A DNA stretch of 64,000 bases from Pseudoneurospora amorphoporcata (taxonomy: Eukaryota; Ascomycota; Sordariomycetes; Sordariales; Sordariaceae), in assembly GCA_033297205.1 (NCBI GenBank), contig MU859123.1, positions 62,001 to 126,000 of the forward strand, in the 5' to 3' direction. The notes under the pieces were generated by a model. That model did not search any database and was not told the origin of the DNA. It worked only from the letters and a program-made list of their open reading frames with translations. Below, one piece after another: positions 13,401 through 23,926 of this stretch; position 1 is the stretch's first letter; each line of letters starts with the position of its first letter. Made by a program: the position numbers and the translations under genes.

Positions 13401-14411
13401 CGCCATCGGATATCGCGTCTATCACGGCCTCATCAAGGTGAAACGGCAGGTCTCTGATGCTACTTCGAGGCATTTACTAACGCCGATCCGAAGTGTTACG
13501 TCTTTAGCGAGTTTGCTCTTCACAAAGTCCTGTCCTCCGTGTGACAACCTGGTCGAGTTACCATATTTTATCAGGCATGTGTCAGATGGCATAGCAACTT
13601 GGGGTTGTCCATCAGGTATTGAATTGAGATCTTTACTCTTCATACTCAACAGCAATTCCCGCGGTTCAACTCCACGACTGCGTTCTACGCAGTCCCTTGA
13701 AACGTGATGGAAGCGTGTCGTCGGAATTGATATGTCGATGTTGACATCAGCGGTCGCAGCTGAATTAAGCGGATAACTATTGTGTCACCACACCGGGCTT
13801 GCTGTCGTCGCCTAACTGCCAGGTCCTCCTTCCCTCGTTCGGCTTAAAGAGTCCCGCCTGTCACTTGCAACTCTAGCGTACCCCGCTTCAGCCGCTTGCT
13901 GCTGATCCTCTCGTACAACCACAACGAATTAAGTCGCAGTTTCCCTCCGTATCACGGATTTACCTGTGTCACGGGCTTGGTTCACCATGACGTACGGGCT
14001 CGCGCTTGGGCGCCGGAGACGGATCAGACTGCCTCACTATCAGATGAGGGGTTCAAATAAGAATCACCATTGTCGCTGCCCAAAGCGATTCGAAATAAGC
14101 ATGCAAGACTTGTGGACTTGGCAGCTACCTACCGAATGATTGGGGTTCAAAAGGCACAGCAACGACACGCTGGACGACGGTTCGCAACTGCGAATGCCAC
14201 GTATAAGCTGACAGCCCGAGATTTACTTCCATGAACGCCGTCCATTCAGAACAACAAGCCGGCGCATAATTGACTTCGGCTGAGATCAGTCTAACGTCCC
14301 TCCAGCCAAGTTCGCTATCTCCAAAATATCATCAAACCTTTACGTTGACAATCACCTGCTACACCATCAAAAACAAAACGACATACGGATTCGGGACATC
14401 TGTCACTAAAG
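7442..14411. other. About 7 kb gene-poor interval
   Basis: The left few hundred bases are the promoter and 5' UTR of mpdA. Beyond that I see no coding region. Frames of 100-270 codons occur (for example 11312-12127 plus, 11011-11652 plus, 12482-12967 plus), but they overlap in competing frames and strands, have rare codons and unpatterned composition, and show no domain motif or convincing intron structure. A three-copy GACGGTGT-type microrepeat lies at about 8805-8835, and a CA-rich run lies near 10068-10085. No tRNA, 5S rRNA or transposon coding remnant was recognised. Confidence 0.55.
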
Positions 14412-15189
14412 ATGCGGTCCATCTCCGGCCTCATTGCGGCCTCTCTGGCGCTGTAAGTTCCATCGACAACCCTCCCGCAAAAGACCAATTCCTAACCGCT
14501 TCAATCACTCGACAGAGCCACAAGAGCCCAAACACAATCTCTCCCAGCTTCAACCTCAACCAGCATCATCACCACGCCCCTCACCAACCCTCTCCTACCA
14601 TCCACGGCCACAACAATAACGGCGACGTCGACGTACGATGAGCCAACCGACAGGCCGAGCGGCCGCGTCTCGGAGTGTCCCATCATCATCTCGACCACCA
14701 GCGTCTGCTCAACCTGCATGACCATCGACTGCGTCACCGTGGAAACCGTCACGGCAGGGTGCACGTGCGCGAACCCGCCCATGACGGTGTTTCAGTCGTG
14801 GGGCTGCGAGAAGGGATGTGATGCGTTGCCGGGCGGGTGTAAGACGTTGTATGAGGTTGTTTCAGAGGCGGGTGGATGTTCGGGAGCGGGTTCGGGCTCG
14901 GGGGTGGGAGCGACGGCAACGGGGGGCTTTGGTAAGTTTTATTTTATTTTATTTTTATTTTGGCGTCGTCTCCCATTTGGCTGTTTGGCTGGTGGTCAGG
15001 GTGAGGATCACGATCAAGAGAATGAAGTGGTTAATCATCGTATTTGTGGGGTCTACAGGAAACAATACATCCAGCGTGGTTTTGTCCATTTCGAGTGGTC
15101 AACCTATTGGACCTATTCAACCTTCGATCTCGGGCCCGATTAGCACTAATGCTGCTGGACGACGGGTAGTGCCTTTTAGGCTCTGGTGA
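14412..15189 (+). CDS. Small secreted Ser/Thr- and Cys-rich protein
   Basis: I propose three exons: 14412..14452, 14516..14931 and 15059..15189 (introns 63 and 127 bp, both GTAAGT donors, CAG acceptors); 588 nt, 195 aa, in frame. The protein starts MRSISGLIAASLALATRAQT, a typical signal peptide with cleavage probably after the alanine-rich stretch. A Thr/Ser-rich linker follows, then a compact Cys-rich domain with spacing CPIIISTTSVCSTCMTIDC, a CTCANPP block and WGCEKGCDALPGGCK. A Gly/Ser run (about 135-150) leads to a Ser/Thr/Pro-rich tail. The layout resembles fungal small secreted or cell-wall proteins; I do not recognise a named family. The C-terminus is short and basic (RRVVPFRLW), not a hydrophobic GPI signal, so the last exon is the least certain part. 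Confidence 0.6.
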
Positions 15190-16206
15190 GGAGAGCAGGC
15201 AGGACGGGCCTTGCTCGGGCAGGTATAGAAGGCTGTGTTATTGGGGAGTTCATTGTTGAAGGTCAAATTAATAACGGAGGATGAGTAGGGCTTAACAATG
15301 GCAGGCTTATCAAGAATACTGCTAGGTAGGAGGCCGGCTGTTCGAAGGACTATTATCCGAGGTGGATAGGCTTCCGGGTTCAGATCGAAGTACTCCAGTG
15401 TAATCATTAACATATTGCAGAGCAATGAGACCGAAAGCGCTACCATATAGTCATAACTTAGGCCGGCGGCGTCGGATCCACCATGTCCGAGCGGGGCCGG
15501 GACCCACTCCGTCTTGGAAGGCCGGGTCCAGAGCATCTCATCTGATGCGGTGATCTCTGAATAGGTAGTCTGGTAATCACCCGATCAGACATCTCCGCTG
15601 CAAGTTCAATAAAGCATTGTCGCATACGTCATAGGGGTCTAATACCACCATACCAAATCTGGCACTCGGCGATTGAGCACCGGCGAACATGAACACGATT
15701 CGAGAAAACTTGGCCAAAACACGTCGTAGACTGGAAGCTTTACATACATCGGAGTGCCCGGCACCACCACACTGGGCTCCTCGCAAGTGGTACCTGATCA
15801 TCAGGGCACATGTCAAGTCATTCAATGCCCGGCATATCCACGTGCAACGGCTCTTTCTAGCCAATGGCGATGAAGACTCCCGCACGTTCATTCGATGTCC
15901 CACAGTACGCCTGCTGGGTTGGCCTGACCCAAAACCAACAAACATACCTTGAAGTTGAGCTTGTTTTATATGTTCAGACTCTTTCCCGGCATGTCGTGCT
16001 GCGATTCCGTCTTGTCAAAATCGGATCGAGCATCTCTTCTCGCACCTGTCGAGTTTTTTTCTGCTCGTCTTCAACAAAAGCGTGTCGCGGCTCGGACAAG
16101 GAAGGGATGACAAGGTGATCTCGAACTGTGCCAGCCCATAACATGGATTTATTTTGTCGCACCAACTTTCAGTCGCTCCATCCCCTCATAAACCTCCCTT
16201 CGAGAC
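15190..16206. other. Intergenic, no feature seen
   Basis: This lies between the 3' end of the small secreted gene and the start of the large secreted protein gene, so the right part should be the latter's promoter. Overlapping frames of 60-140 codons on both strands show no recognisable protein. Confidence 0.5.
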
Positions 16207-19102
16207 ATGTTAGGACTTCTTCGGTACGCCCTCGATTCCATGGTCTTGACTCCAGCGTGTACCTCTAGGACGGCCTCAGACTAACGTCCTCTATAGGCGC
16301 CCCAAAAGCGCCGCAAATGCGCTGGCAACAACGTTTCTTTCGCTCGCCATTCTTCCAACATGCGTTTATTCCTTCGGCACCATCAACGAGCCCATCGTGC
16401 TCGGCCAGCACAATGAGCACGAAATGATCACCCGCCTGGCCTTCCAGTGCCTGGGGGCAGACACCGGCGCCATCATCAACGTCAAATCCGATGGCATCTG
16501 CTTCGAACCCCGCTCGCTCGACCAGCTAGCCGGCACACACTTCGACGTGCAAGGCTTCCCCATTCCCGGCGGTGGCACCAACGGCGCCGTCGGCGCTCCC
16601 GACACGCTTGACCCGGTTCCCGAAGGTCCCGAAGCCCACTGCGACGACGCTGACTTCATCGACATACCGGGTTACCCGCGCACCCGAGAACAGGCGACAC
16701 AGGCGCTGCAGACGTGTGTAGACCACATCCGCGGCCGCTTCAAGCAGGCCTGGAAGAGCGCTGCGGACCTGATCGAGCTGGACGAGGAGGTGACTAACGA
16801 GGAAGGGAGCGCCCATCTACAGAAGAAAGGCCAGCTCCGCATTCGCAGAGACATGGTCGACCTGTCGCCCTTTGCCGGCGGCGACTGTCGCTTCGCCTTC
16901 TCTCCGCTACATATCAACACGTTCGCGCGCGCAAAGTGCGTCACCATCGAGGCACTAGGTCGTGCCCTGCACGGTATACAGGACTTTTATGCGCACAGCA
17001 ACTGGGCTGACGAGCACGACGGGTCGCAGCCTATCAGCGTGGCTAACCCGCCGGGCTTGGGAAGGAACGATACCGCGCCGTTTTTGAACCTACGCGCCCA
17101 GGGCGAGATTCCGAGGGAACTGGTGCCGAGGAATCTAAGCACGGGATGTTTCGTGGTTCCCGATGCGACACCGGGGAGAAGTAATTGCGAGGGAAGGGTG
17201 TCGCATCATACGATAAACAAGGACCACGGGGTGGTGTATCTTGATGGAACGTTTGGGGAGATCGGCCCAGGTACGCCAAGGACGGAGAAGGCGAGCGAGG
17301 AGAATTTCAAGAGGGCGGTTATGGCCGCGGTGGAGGATTCGCGCAATGCTTGGAAGTCGTTGAGGGAGGAGTTGAGGGAGAGGTACGGTGCGGAAAAGGG
17401 CGATTTGATGATCTGCGCCTTGGTCAGGGACCATCCCGTCAGGGACTGCATACCGCGTAGTGTGGCCGTTGTGATCGATCTGTCTACTCAAGCCAGACAA
17501 AACGGGGTGTTGCAGCTGGAGAGACGGGTGGCGATGAGCTTGGCTTTCAAGATGGAGACCAGTAGTGGCTTACACAACATGATGACGGTCGTGGAGTTCG
17601 CAGAGAGCGCGCGGGTGGTCTATCCCATGGAGAGCCCGGCTTATCTGAACCTGGAGGGAACCCATTGGACCAACGGCACGACGAGACCGTTCAACGAAAA
17701 CATCCACCATCCCCCGAACACGGCGACTCGTCTACCTGCCCATATGACAGCTCCGATCCATGACGGAAAGGCAGATATTGGTGATGGGCTTTCCATGGCT
17801 ATCGATGAAATACTAAGGGCAAAGCCGGATGGAGAGCACACCGAACGAGGGGCCGTCCTCCTTCTCACTGCTGGCGTTGAGGAAGAAGATGATGTCCACG
17901 AAGTACTGCAGCAGATCGAGAGGGCATCAGGCGAGGGTATCCGCGTGCACTATGGGTGCATCAACCCGCCTCTCCTGCCACTCCAATCGTTCGCCCACAA
18001 CAGTACATCAACCGAGTGCATTCCCGGTAACGGGGTTATCTCCTCCGTACTCAAAACAGGAGGAACATTCTCCTTCCTTAGCTCAAACCACGGAGAGCAG
18101 ACAGCCAAGGACTACATCGACTTCGTCACGAACCGCGGTCTCACCGTCACCGACGGCTCGGGCGCCGGCGACACAGACGAGGGCGAACCGCTTCCCATAC
18201 CCGTCACCACGGGTATGGCCATCGCCGATATCCTCAGCGCCGAGTTCCAAAAGAAGATCTTCTCGTACTCAGCCAAAGCCGGCGAGCGCCTTGACTTCAC
18301 CATACTTGACCGTAGTCACGCAAGCGCCGAAGCACCAGGGGGTTGTCTCAACATGACGCTGCTCGATCTTAAATCCTTATCCGATCCCGAGCATGATGAT
18401 GATGATGATGTCACCAATACCGACACCGAAGAAGAAGCCCCCGACAACGAGCCGGAGATCGAACCCCCCTCTCTCAAATACTGCACCCACGACCCGCCCC
18501 GCGCCCACCACCTCGCTTACTACGCAAAAGAAGACATCGACATTGCGCTGCTAGTGCAGCACGACGAGATTAGCGAGCGGAAACACCTTCTTCGGGTCAT
18601 TTTTGACGACGTCGGCGGCACTAGCCAGGACGGTGACGAGCAAAAACAAAAACCCCTGCACTTCCAAGAACCTCAGTCACCTGTAGGACTCGGCGAGATC
18701 ATCTTCTCCCTTGAACTCACGACGGAAATGCTCGGGACAGATCATATCACTTTGCCGTTCTGTCCTACGCTGGGCGGGGTGTCTGAGCATGATGCTGAGG
18801 GGAGACGGGTTCCGTTGGGTGGAACTACGTTTTCGGGGCCGTTGTCCGGGATAGTAGGGGGGAATGAGACGGAGGAGTATGATGGTGATGAGTGCGAATG
18901 TCTGGTTTACAGAAAGGATGGAGATGGCGAGGGAGGGAGGGAGGCGACGACCGTGACGAGAGGACGGCATGGTGCTGCTGGTGGTGCTGGTGACCCTACC
19001 GGCAACTCAGCCACCATTTTTAGCACAGCGGTCTTTGACGCGAGACATGGCGAGGAAGTAGACGTTTGTTTGTTTGGGGAGAGGTGTAGGGCTCGAAGAT
19101 GA
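16207..19102 (+). CDS. Large secreted protein with VWA7/HET-C-like N-terminal domain and vWA-like region
   Basis: Two exons, 16207..16223 and 16297..19102 (73-bp intron, donor GTACGC, acceptor CTATAG); 940 aa. The first exon codes only MLGLLR but completes a signal peptide whose core is ALATTFLSLAILPTCVYS. The mature part opens with a His-rich block (LGQHNEHEMITRLAFQC). Around residues 215-250 come LHINTFARAKCVTIEALGRA and LHGIQDFYAHSNWADEH. This pairing of early His residues with ALHxxQDFYAHSNW is the signature shared by the N-terminal domain of animal VWA7, the fungal HET-C family and zinc-dependent phospholipase C folds. From about residue 395 (SVAVVIDLSTQARQNGVLQL) a von Willebrand A-like fold is suggested, with a degenerate metal site. 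An acidic Asp/Glu low-complexity segment (about 685-710) includes a GAT-repeat-encoded Asp run. Enzyme activity is inference only. Confidence 0.8.
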
Positions 19103-19528
19103 TTTTTTCGCCCCACATTATATGGTTTGGAGTATGTTGTCATGACGGACCAAAACGCATAGCGGATGGTGCATGTTTTTTTCTTTTTTTCTCCCGTTGT
19201 TGCATTTACAGGCGTTGTGTGTGGAATTTTCTTTCGAAGCGTGATGTTGCATACCTATTTCATTGTCGAACATATGGGGTTCCGACGAAGCACAACGGTG
19301 TAAACGAACAGTTCAGTGAACAAAGGTTACCAGGATTTAGATTAGATATTCCAGGATAGTTTATATCCCTTCAGATGATTGTATTTCGTCTTGAAATATC
19401 CCATTTATCTTTAGTGGGAGGTCGTGAGGATGTCCATGCGGTTATCATATATGCGTGTAGGGAGAAACTGTTGTATTAGGATACACTGCGTACACAAGGC
19501 CATCAGTGAGCCCGTTTAAAATCAACAA
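19103..19528. other. Intergenic, 3' flank of the secreted protein gene
   Basis: AT-rich 3' flank preceding the tRNA-Gly gene. No coding region or repeat is supported. Confidence 0.5.
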
Positions 19529-19599
19529 GCGCCAGTGGTTTAGTGGTAAAATCCATCGTTGCCATCGATGGGCCCCGCGTTCGATTCGCGGCTGGCGCA
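19529..19599 (+). tRNA. tRNA-Gly(GCC)
   Basis: A 71-nt intronless cloverleaf. The acceptor stem GCGCCAG pairs fully with CTGGCGC, followed by discriminator A. The D arm contains the A-box GTGGTTTAGTGGT. The anticodon loop TTGCCAT presents GCC, and the T arm contains the B-box GTTCGATTC. A T-rich run that could terminate Pol III lies just downstream (CTTTCCTTTTT). Confidence 0.96.
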
Positions 19600-20286
19600 T
19601 CAAAAACTTTCCTTTTTGCAGTTTGTCTGTCCATTGCTCTTTTGAGTCGTGATCATTCATTCATTCCATTAGAGGCTTTTTTCTTTTTGGTCTTGATCTC
19701 AAGTTGTGATTTGTATGTACTCTATCCTCGTCTGCCTTGTGCTTTTCAAGATGATACATGTTGCCCATCATTTGCATTGAGTTTGCAATTGTTCGCTGCC
19801 TGGTTTGTCCAAGATCATTGTTGGTTGGATCTTTCGTTTCGATTTTGCGTAGCTGCACCCCATGGAGCTCAAAAGGTCAACAACATATAAGAGAGAGGGC
19901 ATCGGTATTTTTTTTTTGTTTTTCTTTTAGATGGCATTATGGATGTCTTTTATCTCGGATGTCTTTTCGCTGGGCAGACAACGCTCAGTCTCAACGTAAA
20001 TAGGATAGAGGCTCACTGGATTATCATACTGTCCACGAACGTTGGAGGAAACAATGTCTCCGCTCCGACACCGAATCATGGATGATGAACATCACTGAAC
20101 ATCATTTAGCAACCTCTGGTAGTCCTTCTGCTTGAACCGTAGGTCATATGTCTGTTGTCTATATGGTATATTAAATGGGGACAAAAAAGGAAACGGAAAG
20201 GAACAGTGACAAACGCATCGCTAGGTACGCAAGCAGAAGAAACACAAAAAGGTAGCTTCCAAAAACAGCAAAAAAGATATTGAGAC
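19600..20286. other. Spacer between two tRNA genes
   Basis: AT-rich, with many T runs. No coding region or further tRNA is seen. Confidence 0.5.
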
Positions 20287-20377
20287 TCGGATACCGGGAG
20301 TCGAACCCGGGGCTGTTGAGAGAGCAGTCACTCCTGAGAAGTGAGAGTCAACGATGTTACCGCTACACCATACCCGA
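20287..20377 (-). tRNA. tRNA-Glu(CTC) with a 21-nt intron
   Basis: A 91-nt gene on the minus strand. The acceptor stem TCGGGTA pairs with TATCCGA (one G-U). The anticodon stem GTTGA pairs with TCAAC. The T arm is CCGGG-TTCGACT-CCCGG. The anticodon CTC is followed by A37 and then, at the canonical site one base 3' of the anticodon, an intron at 20341..20321. Removing it leaves 70 nt with a four-base variable loop. The GTGTAGCGGTAA D-arm is typical of eukaryotic tRNA-Glu. Confidence 0.92.
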
Positions 20378-20922
20378 TTGAACTGATATGGTCCGATGTT
20401 TGTTACAAGGTTTTTCGGATGTTGGGATTATGTACACCACTAGAAAATGAAAAATCTTTTTTCTGTGTTGTGGGGCGAGGGGTGTGGATCTGGTGGGTTC
20501 AAGGGTCGTCATCGGTTTTTCAGGGTCCTCGTCGTGGGGCTGGCAGGAACCGAAGGCGGGCGGATGCGTGGGCACACCTCATTTACACATAGTTGCATGG
20601 GCATGGACATTGTGGGTTGAATTTGTGGTGTGTTAAAAAATGGGTGCTGGTGAGATGATGGGAACTTTGGAGGGACTAATTGTCACGGCTATGGATGGGA
20701 GTGACGGAGGGCAAAATCTGATGCTGCGTGTTTTGGTATTCCTTACGAGGCTCGACAGGAAGAAGGAAGGACACTGCAGTACACGGAGACATGACCAAGT
20801 CTTGTTGCCGCAGAGCGAACATCAATGCTATTTCAATTTGGGGTGTTTCCATCCACCTAAAACAAACCCAAACTCCTCTATCTAGCCAAGGTCAATAATC
20901 TATGTATGGTATCGCCGCTTCA
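20378..20922. other. Intergenic, 3' flank of the HET gene
   Basis: This lies between the tRNA-Glu 5' end and the stop of the leftward HET-domain gene. No supported feature. Confidence 0.5.
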
Positions 20923-23325
20923 TCAACAAATGCAAATCTCCCTCTTCGGACAACCCGCAAAGAAATCCAGGATGCCGCTCACATTTGCCGGCTCGGCAAT
21001 GCGGAAGAATCCTACGCGTCTATGCAACATGTGACCCGTCTCTTGCTCAGGCGTTGGATCCCTTTGGACCAAAATCAGCCCCGACACATGCTTGTCGTAG
21101 CCAGAGTTATTCCACGTGCGTGTCCGCAGCACAACCACGAAGAAGATGGTAGTGCCATCTTTGACGGGTTCATCGAGCACCACTTGAAGACGGGCCTTGG
21201 GAAGATACTCCACCCAGAAACCGGGGGGCTCTCGCATTCCAAGCCCAAAGGCCGTCTGGCGGTTGATAAGGGTCTTCAGTTTGATGACGACTTCAGATCC
21301 CGCGCCTGGTGAAGAGGCCGAGGTTGTGGGAGGGACTGACACGTCAAGGAGTAGCGCCATGTACTCAAAGTCGTCATGCGAGCCCTCCAACCACGATTTC
21401 TCGTCGAAAAGCACATCTCCTTCGTTTGCAGCCCAAGACCACGAGGGAGCATTCGTTCCCGTGGGTGACTTGCGCCAGAAAATGTCAACGGAACGGAAGT
21501 TCCTGTACCAGAGAAGATCAAGAGGCACGAACTCCTTGAAAGTGCCGGCTTGGGGGATGTACGTGAGCCCCGTGTAATTCTCAACGGCTTCTGCAAGGCC
21601 GACAACTGCCGCCAGTCTGTCAGTCGTGAATGTCAGACTTGTGTCGGTATAGTACAGCAAGAACCGATTCCACATGGCACGCAGCTGTCGACTGCGTTTG
21701 AGAAAGTTCTTTGCCGTTATGGCTGCCCTCCGTTCATCCTTGATGTCGAGTTGGATGCCCTTGAACTTTTCCTTCCAACTCTGTTCGAAGATTTGGCCGA
21801 ATTCCCGGAACCCTCTGACCTTGCTGAACCCCAGGAATCTGGGATTGAAATGGCGGATATGGGGGTCAAGCGCGACGGGCCAGGATTCGGACATGGTTTG
21901 TTTGGTGCAATGGAAATACACCTCTTGATCCCCGAAAAAGATCGTGCGGGGCGACAACAGAGCCTCTTGGACTGCCCAGCCCCTCTTGAGAAGAGGAAAT
22001 GATCCCATTATTTCGTCCGGGCCCCGACTGAATTTCCGGGTTGATCCTTCGATGAAAGCATAGAGGCGATTTTGTTTTCCATCTGTCTCGTAGAGTCGGC
22101 AAGGAAAAGCTACCAAAGGGTTTCTCTGCCGGAAACAACCCTCGTCCCCGGCCTGTCCGACCATCGCAATGTTGCATGTTGTGCGCCCGTACACATTGGT
22201 CATGGTGGGTACTTCTCTCTCCCAATCTTCTCGAGAGTCTTGAATGATGCACAACGAGTCAATCCACAGATAGCGATAACCGAGTCGCCGTGTTATCGTC
22301 ATCGCATCGCGGAAATTCGGGGATAGGTTCCCTATCGGTATGCCTTGCAGCCATTTGCTCTCGTTTTCGATCGTGAGCTTCTCGGTAACTCCAGTTGCGT
22401 GCCATGAGTGGCTGACTGTCAGGTATTCTATGTCGGTTGGAGATGCGGAAGCGGAGGGGTAGAGAAGGCGAGGTTCGAGCTGCCCGAGACATTCTCCGAT
22501 GTCTATGAGTCGGGTCGGAAGCTCATCGGATTTCGAAATTTGCTGCCCATGGAAATTGCATTCATCATGGGTTTCGATGCACTCCTTCAGCCAGTATCGT
22601 GCAAATTCAAAGGTCTCGGGAGCGGCTGTTGATGACCCGCGAGGCAAGTGATATCCCTTTGCCTCCTTGGGAAGAAGAAAATGTGTGTCTGTCATATCGG
22701 TTAAAACCTGCCATAATGCTATGGATGAGTGTAGCATTGCCTTACCGTTGAGCATAAGAATGGAAAGGTTGACAGTATGTTGGCGTGTGCAGCCGTAACG
22801 GAACAAGTGATCCGCCTCCAAGGGCCCTCCAGTGTATATGAGGGCTGTCCCATCCTCCTCTTTCCACCCGGCTTGAACTCGGTAGTATCTCCATTTCTCA
22901 AGAGTGAGAATTCCGAAGCGCATGGACAAGCTATCATTATCAATGATCTCGTCTTGCAGCGGCTCGATGCCTACTTTCACCAGTACAGGACCATGCTCGC
23001 GTATTGGAGCCGCCGCCGACTTTGCCAATGATTCATGTACAATGGTACAAATATGACAACCAGTCTGAGTAGACTTCGCTAGCTCCTCCACGCCTGAGCT
23101 GTGGTAAAAGATCTCGCATCGTCGCCAGTCTTGTCTGCGCTGATCGCCTTCATCCAGGCGACGAAAGCATTCTTGAAGAACTGCAGATTTCCGCACGACT
23201 GTTGAGCACCGATTGCAGAGCTGATGAGGTGTCACTTTGTTGATGGCGGCGCTTGGTTTCGCAAGTGGGCCATCATGAAACGGGCAGTTAGGCGTCATTG
23301 CCGAGTCCATGTCGACCACATGCAT
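20923..23325 (-). CDS. HET-domain heterokaryon-incompatibility-type protein
   Basis: Single exon, 800 aa. The N-terminal region has paired cysteines (CPFHDGP, LCNRC, GCHICTIVHESL within residues 14-98) that could bind a metal or simply form the usual HET lead-in. The HET domain spans about residues 300-465. Its blocks YLTVSHSWHATG, LGYRYLWIDSLCIIQDSRED, VPTMTNVYGRTTCNIAM and RGWAVQEALLSPRTIFFG are the conserved segments of this TIR-like fold. HET proteins trigger programmed cell death of fused hyphae that differ at incompatibility loci, and many uncharacterised paralogues exist in Sordariomycetes. There are no C-terminal WD40, NACHT or ankyrin repeats, so it is a stand-alone HET protein. The frame is intact with no sign of decay. 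An intron near either end cannot be excluded. Confidence 0.92.
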   Translation of the reverse strand: MHVVDMDSAMTPNCPFHDGPLAKPSAAINKVTPHQLCNRCSTVVRKSAVLQECFRRLDEGDQRRQDWRRCEIFYHSSGVEELAKSTQTGCHICTIVHESLAKSAAAPIREHGPVLVKVGIEPLQDEIIDNDSLSMRFGILTLEKWRYYRVQAGWKEEDGTALIYTGGPLEADHLFRYGCTRQHTVNLSILMLNGKAMLHSSIALWQVLTDMTDTHFLLPKEAKGYHLPRGSSTAAPETFEFARYWLKECIETHDECNFHGQQISKSDELPTRLIDIGECLGQLEPRLLYPSASASPTDIEYLTVSHSWHATGVTEKLTIENESKWLQGIPIGNLSPNFRDAMTITRRLGYRYLWIDSLCIIQDSREDWEREVPTMTNVYGRTTCNIAMVGQAGDEGCFRQRNPLVAFPCRLYETDGKQNRLYAFIEGSTRKFSRGPDEIMGSFPLLKRGWAVQEALLSPRTIFFGDQEVYFHCTKQTMSESWPVALDPHIRHFNPRFLGFSKVRGFREFGQIFEQSWKEKFKGIQLDIKDERRAAITAKNFLKRSRQLRAMWNRFLLYYTDTSLTFTTDRLAAVVGLAEAVENYTGLTYIPQAGTFKEFVPLDLLWYRNFRSVDIFWRKSPTGTNAPSWSWAANEGDVLFDEKSWLEGSHDDFEYMALLLDVSVPPTTSASSPGAGSEVVIKLKTLINRQTAFGLGMREPPGFWVEYLPKARLQVVLDEPVKDGTTIFFVVVLRTRTWNNSGYDKHVSGLILVQRDPTPEQETGHMLHRRVGFFRIAEPANVSGILDFFAGCPKREICIC

Positions 23326-23926
23326 AATGTCTGGTGAAAGTCCCGGTGATGCGAAGAGTCGAAAGGAAGGGTATATGAAAACAAAACGGCGGTGCTAAAG
23401 GAATTGTCGGATGCAAATAATTGACGGATGACGACGGGAAGACTTGTTGTTTTCTGACCGAAAGCCTGTCACTGAATACCTGGAAGGGGCCACTGTTTGG
23501 GCTGGGCGAACAGCGTCATACCCAGGCTTGCCAGGGCCCAGATGCATCTCGCGACAGGGATGCGACGCCGGGCGTAGGTAGCTCACAATAACAGCGATAA
23601 CGGAAATACGGGAAACGTGACCAGAAAAATGATGAGGATAAACACGAAAATACGAAAAGGGAATTACAGAAAACAAATTGGGGGAGAGAAAAAAATGTAA
23701 AAGGGCCACAAACCCGGTTCAAACTTCCACTTCAGCCGAAAACCAGGGGCAGGTCAGCTGACAGCTTTTGGGATGAAGAAGATCAGGAATGAGAAAGGGC
23801 AAGCGGGGCTGCATTTGATAAGAATACTACCCTTCAACATGATGTCGTATGGTAACGGGGAGCGGGCCGGACGGCCTCATGTAAGGGGCAGCAGCGACCC
23901 TCTCAGGCTTCGCAAACCCAATAACA
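23326..23926. other. Intergenic: HET promoter side and ctf18 3' flank
   Basis: Both neighbours run leftwards, so the left part is the HET gene's 5' flank and the right part is the ctf18 3' flank. Nothing else is supported. Confidence 0.5.
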
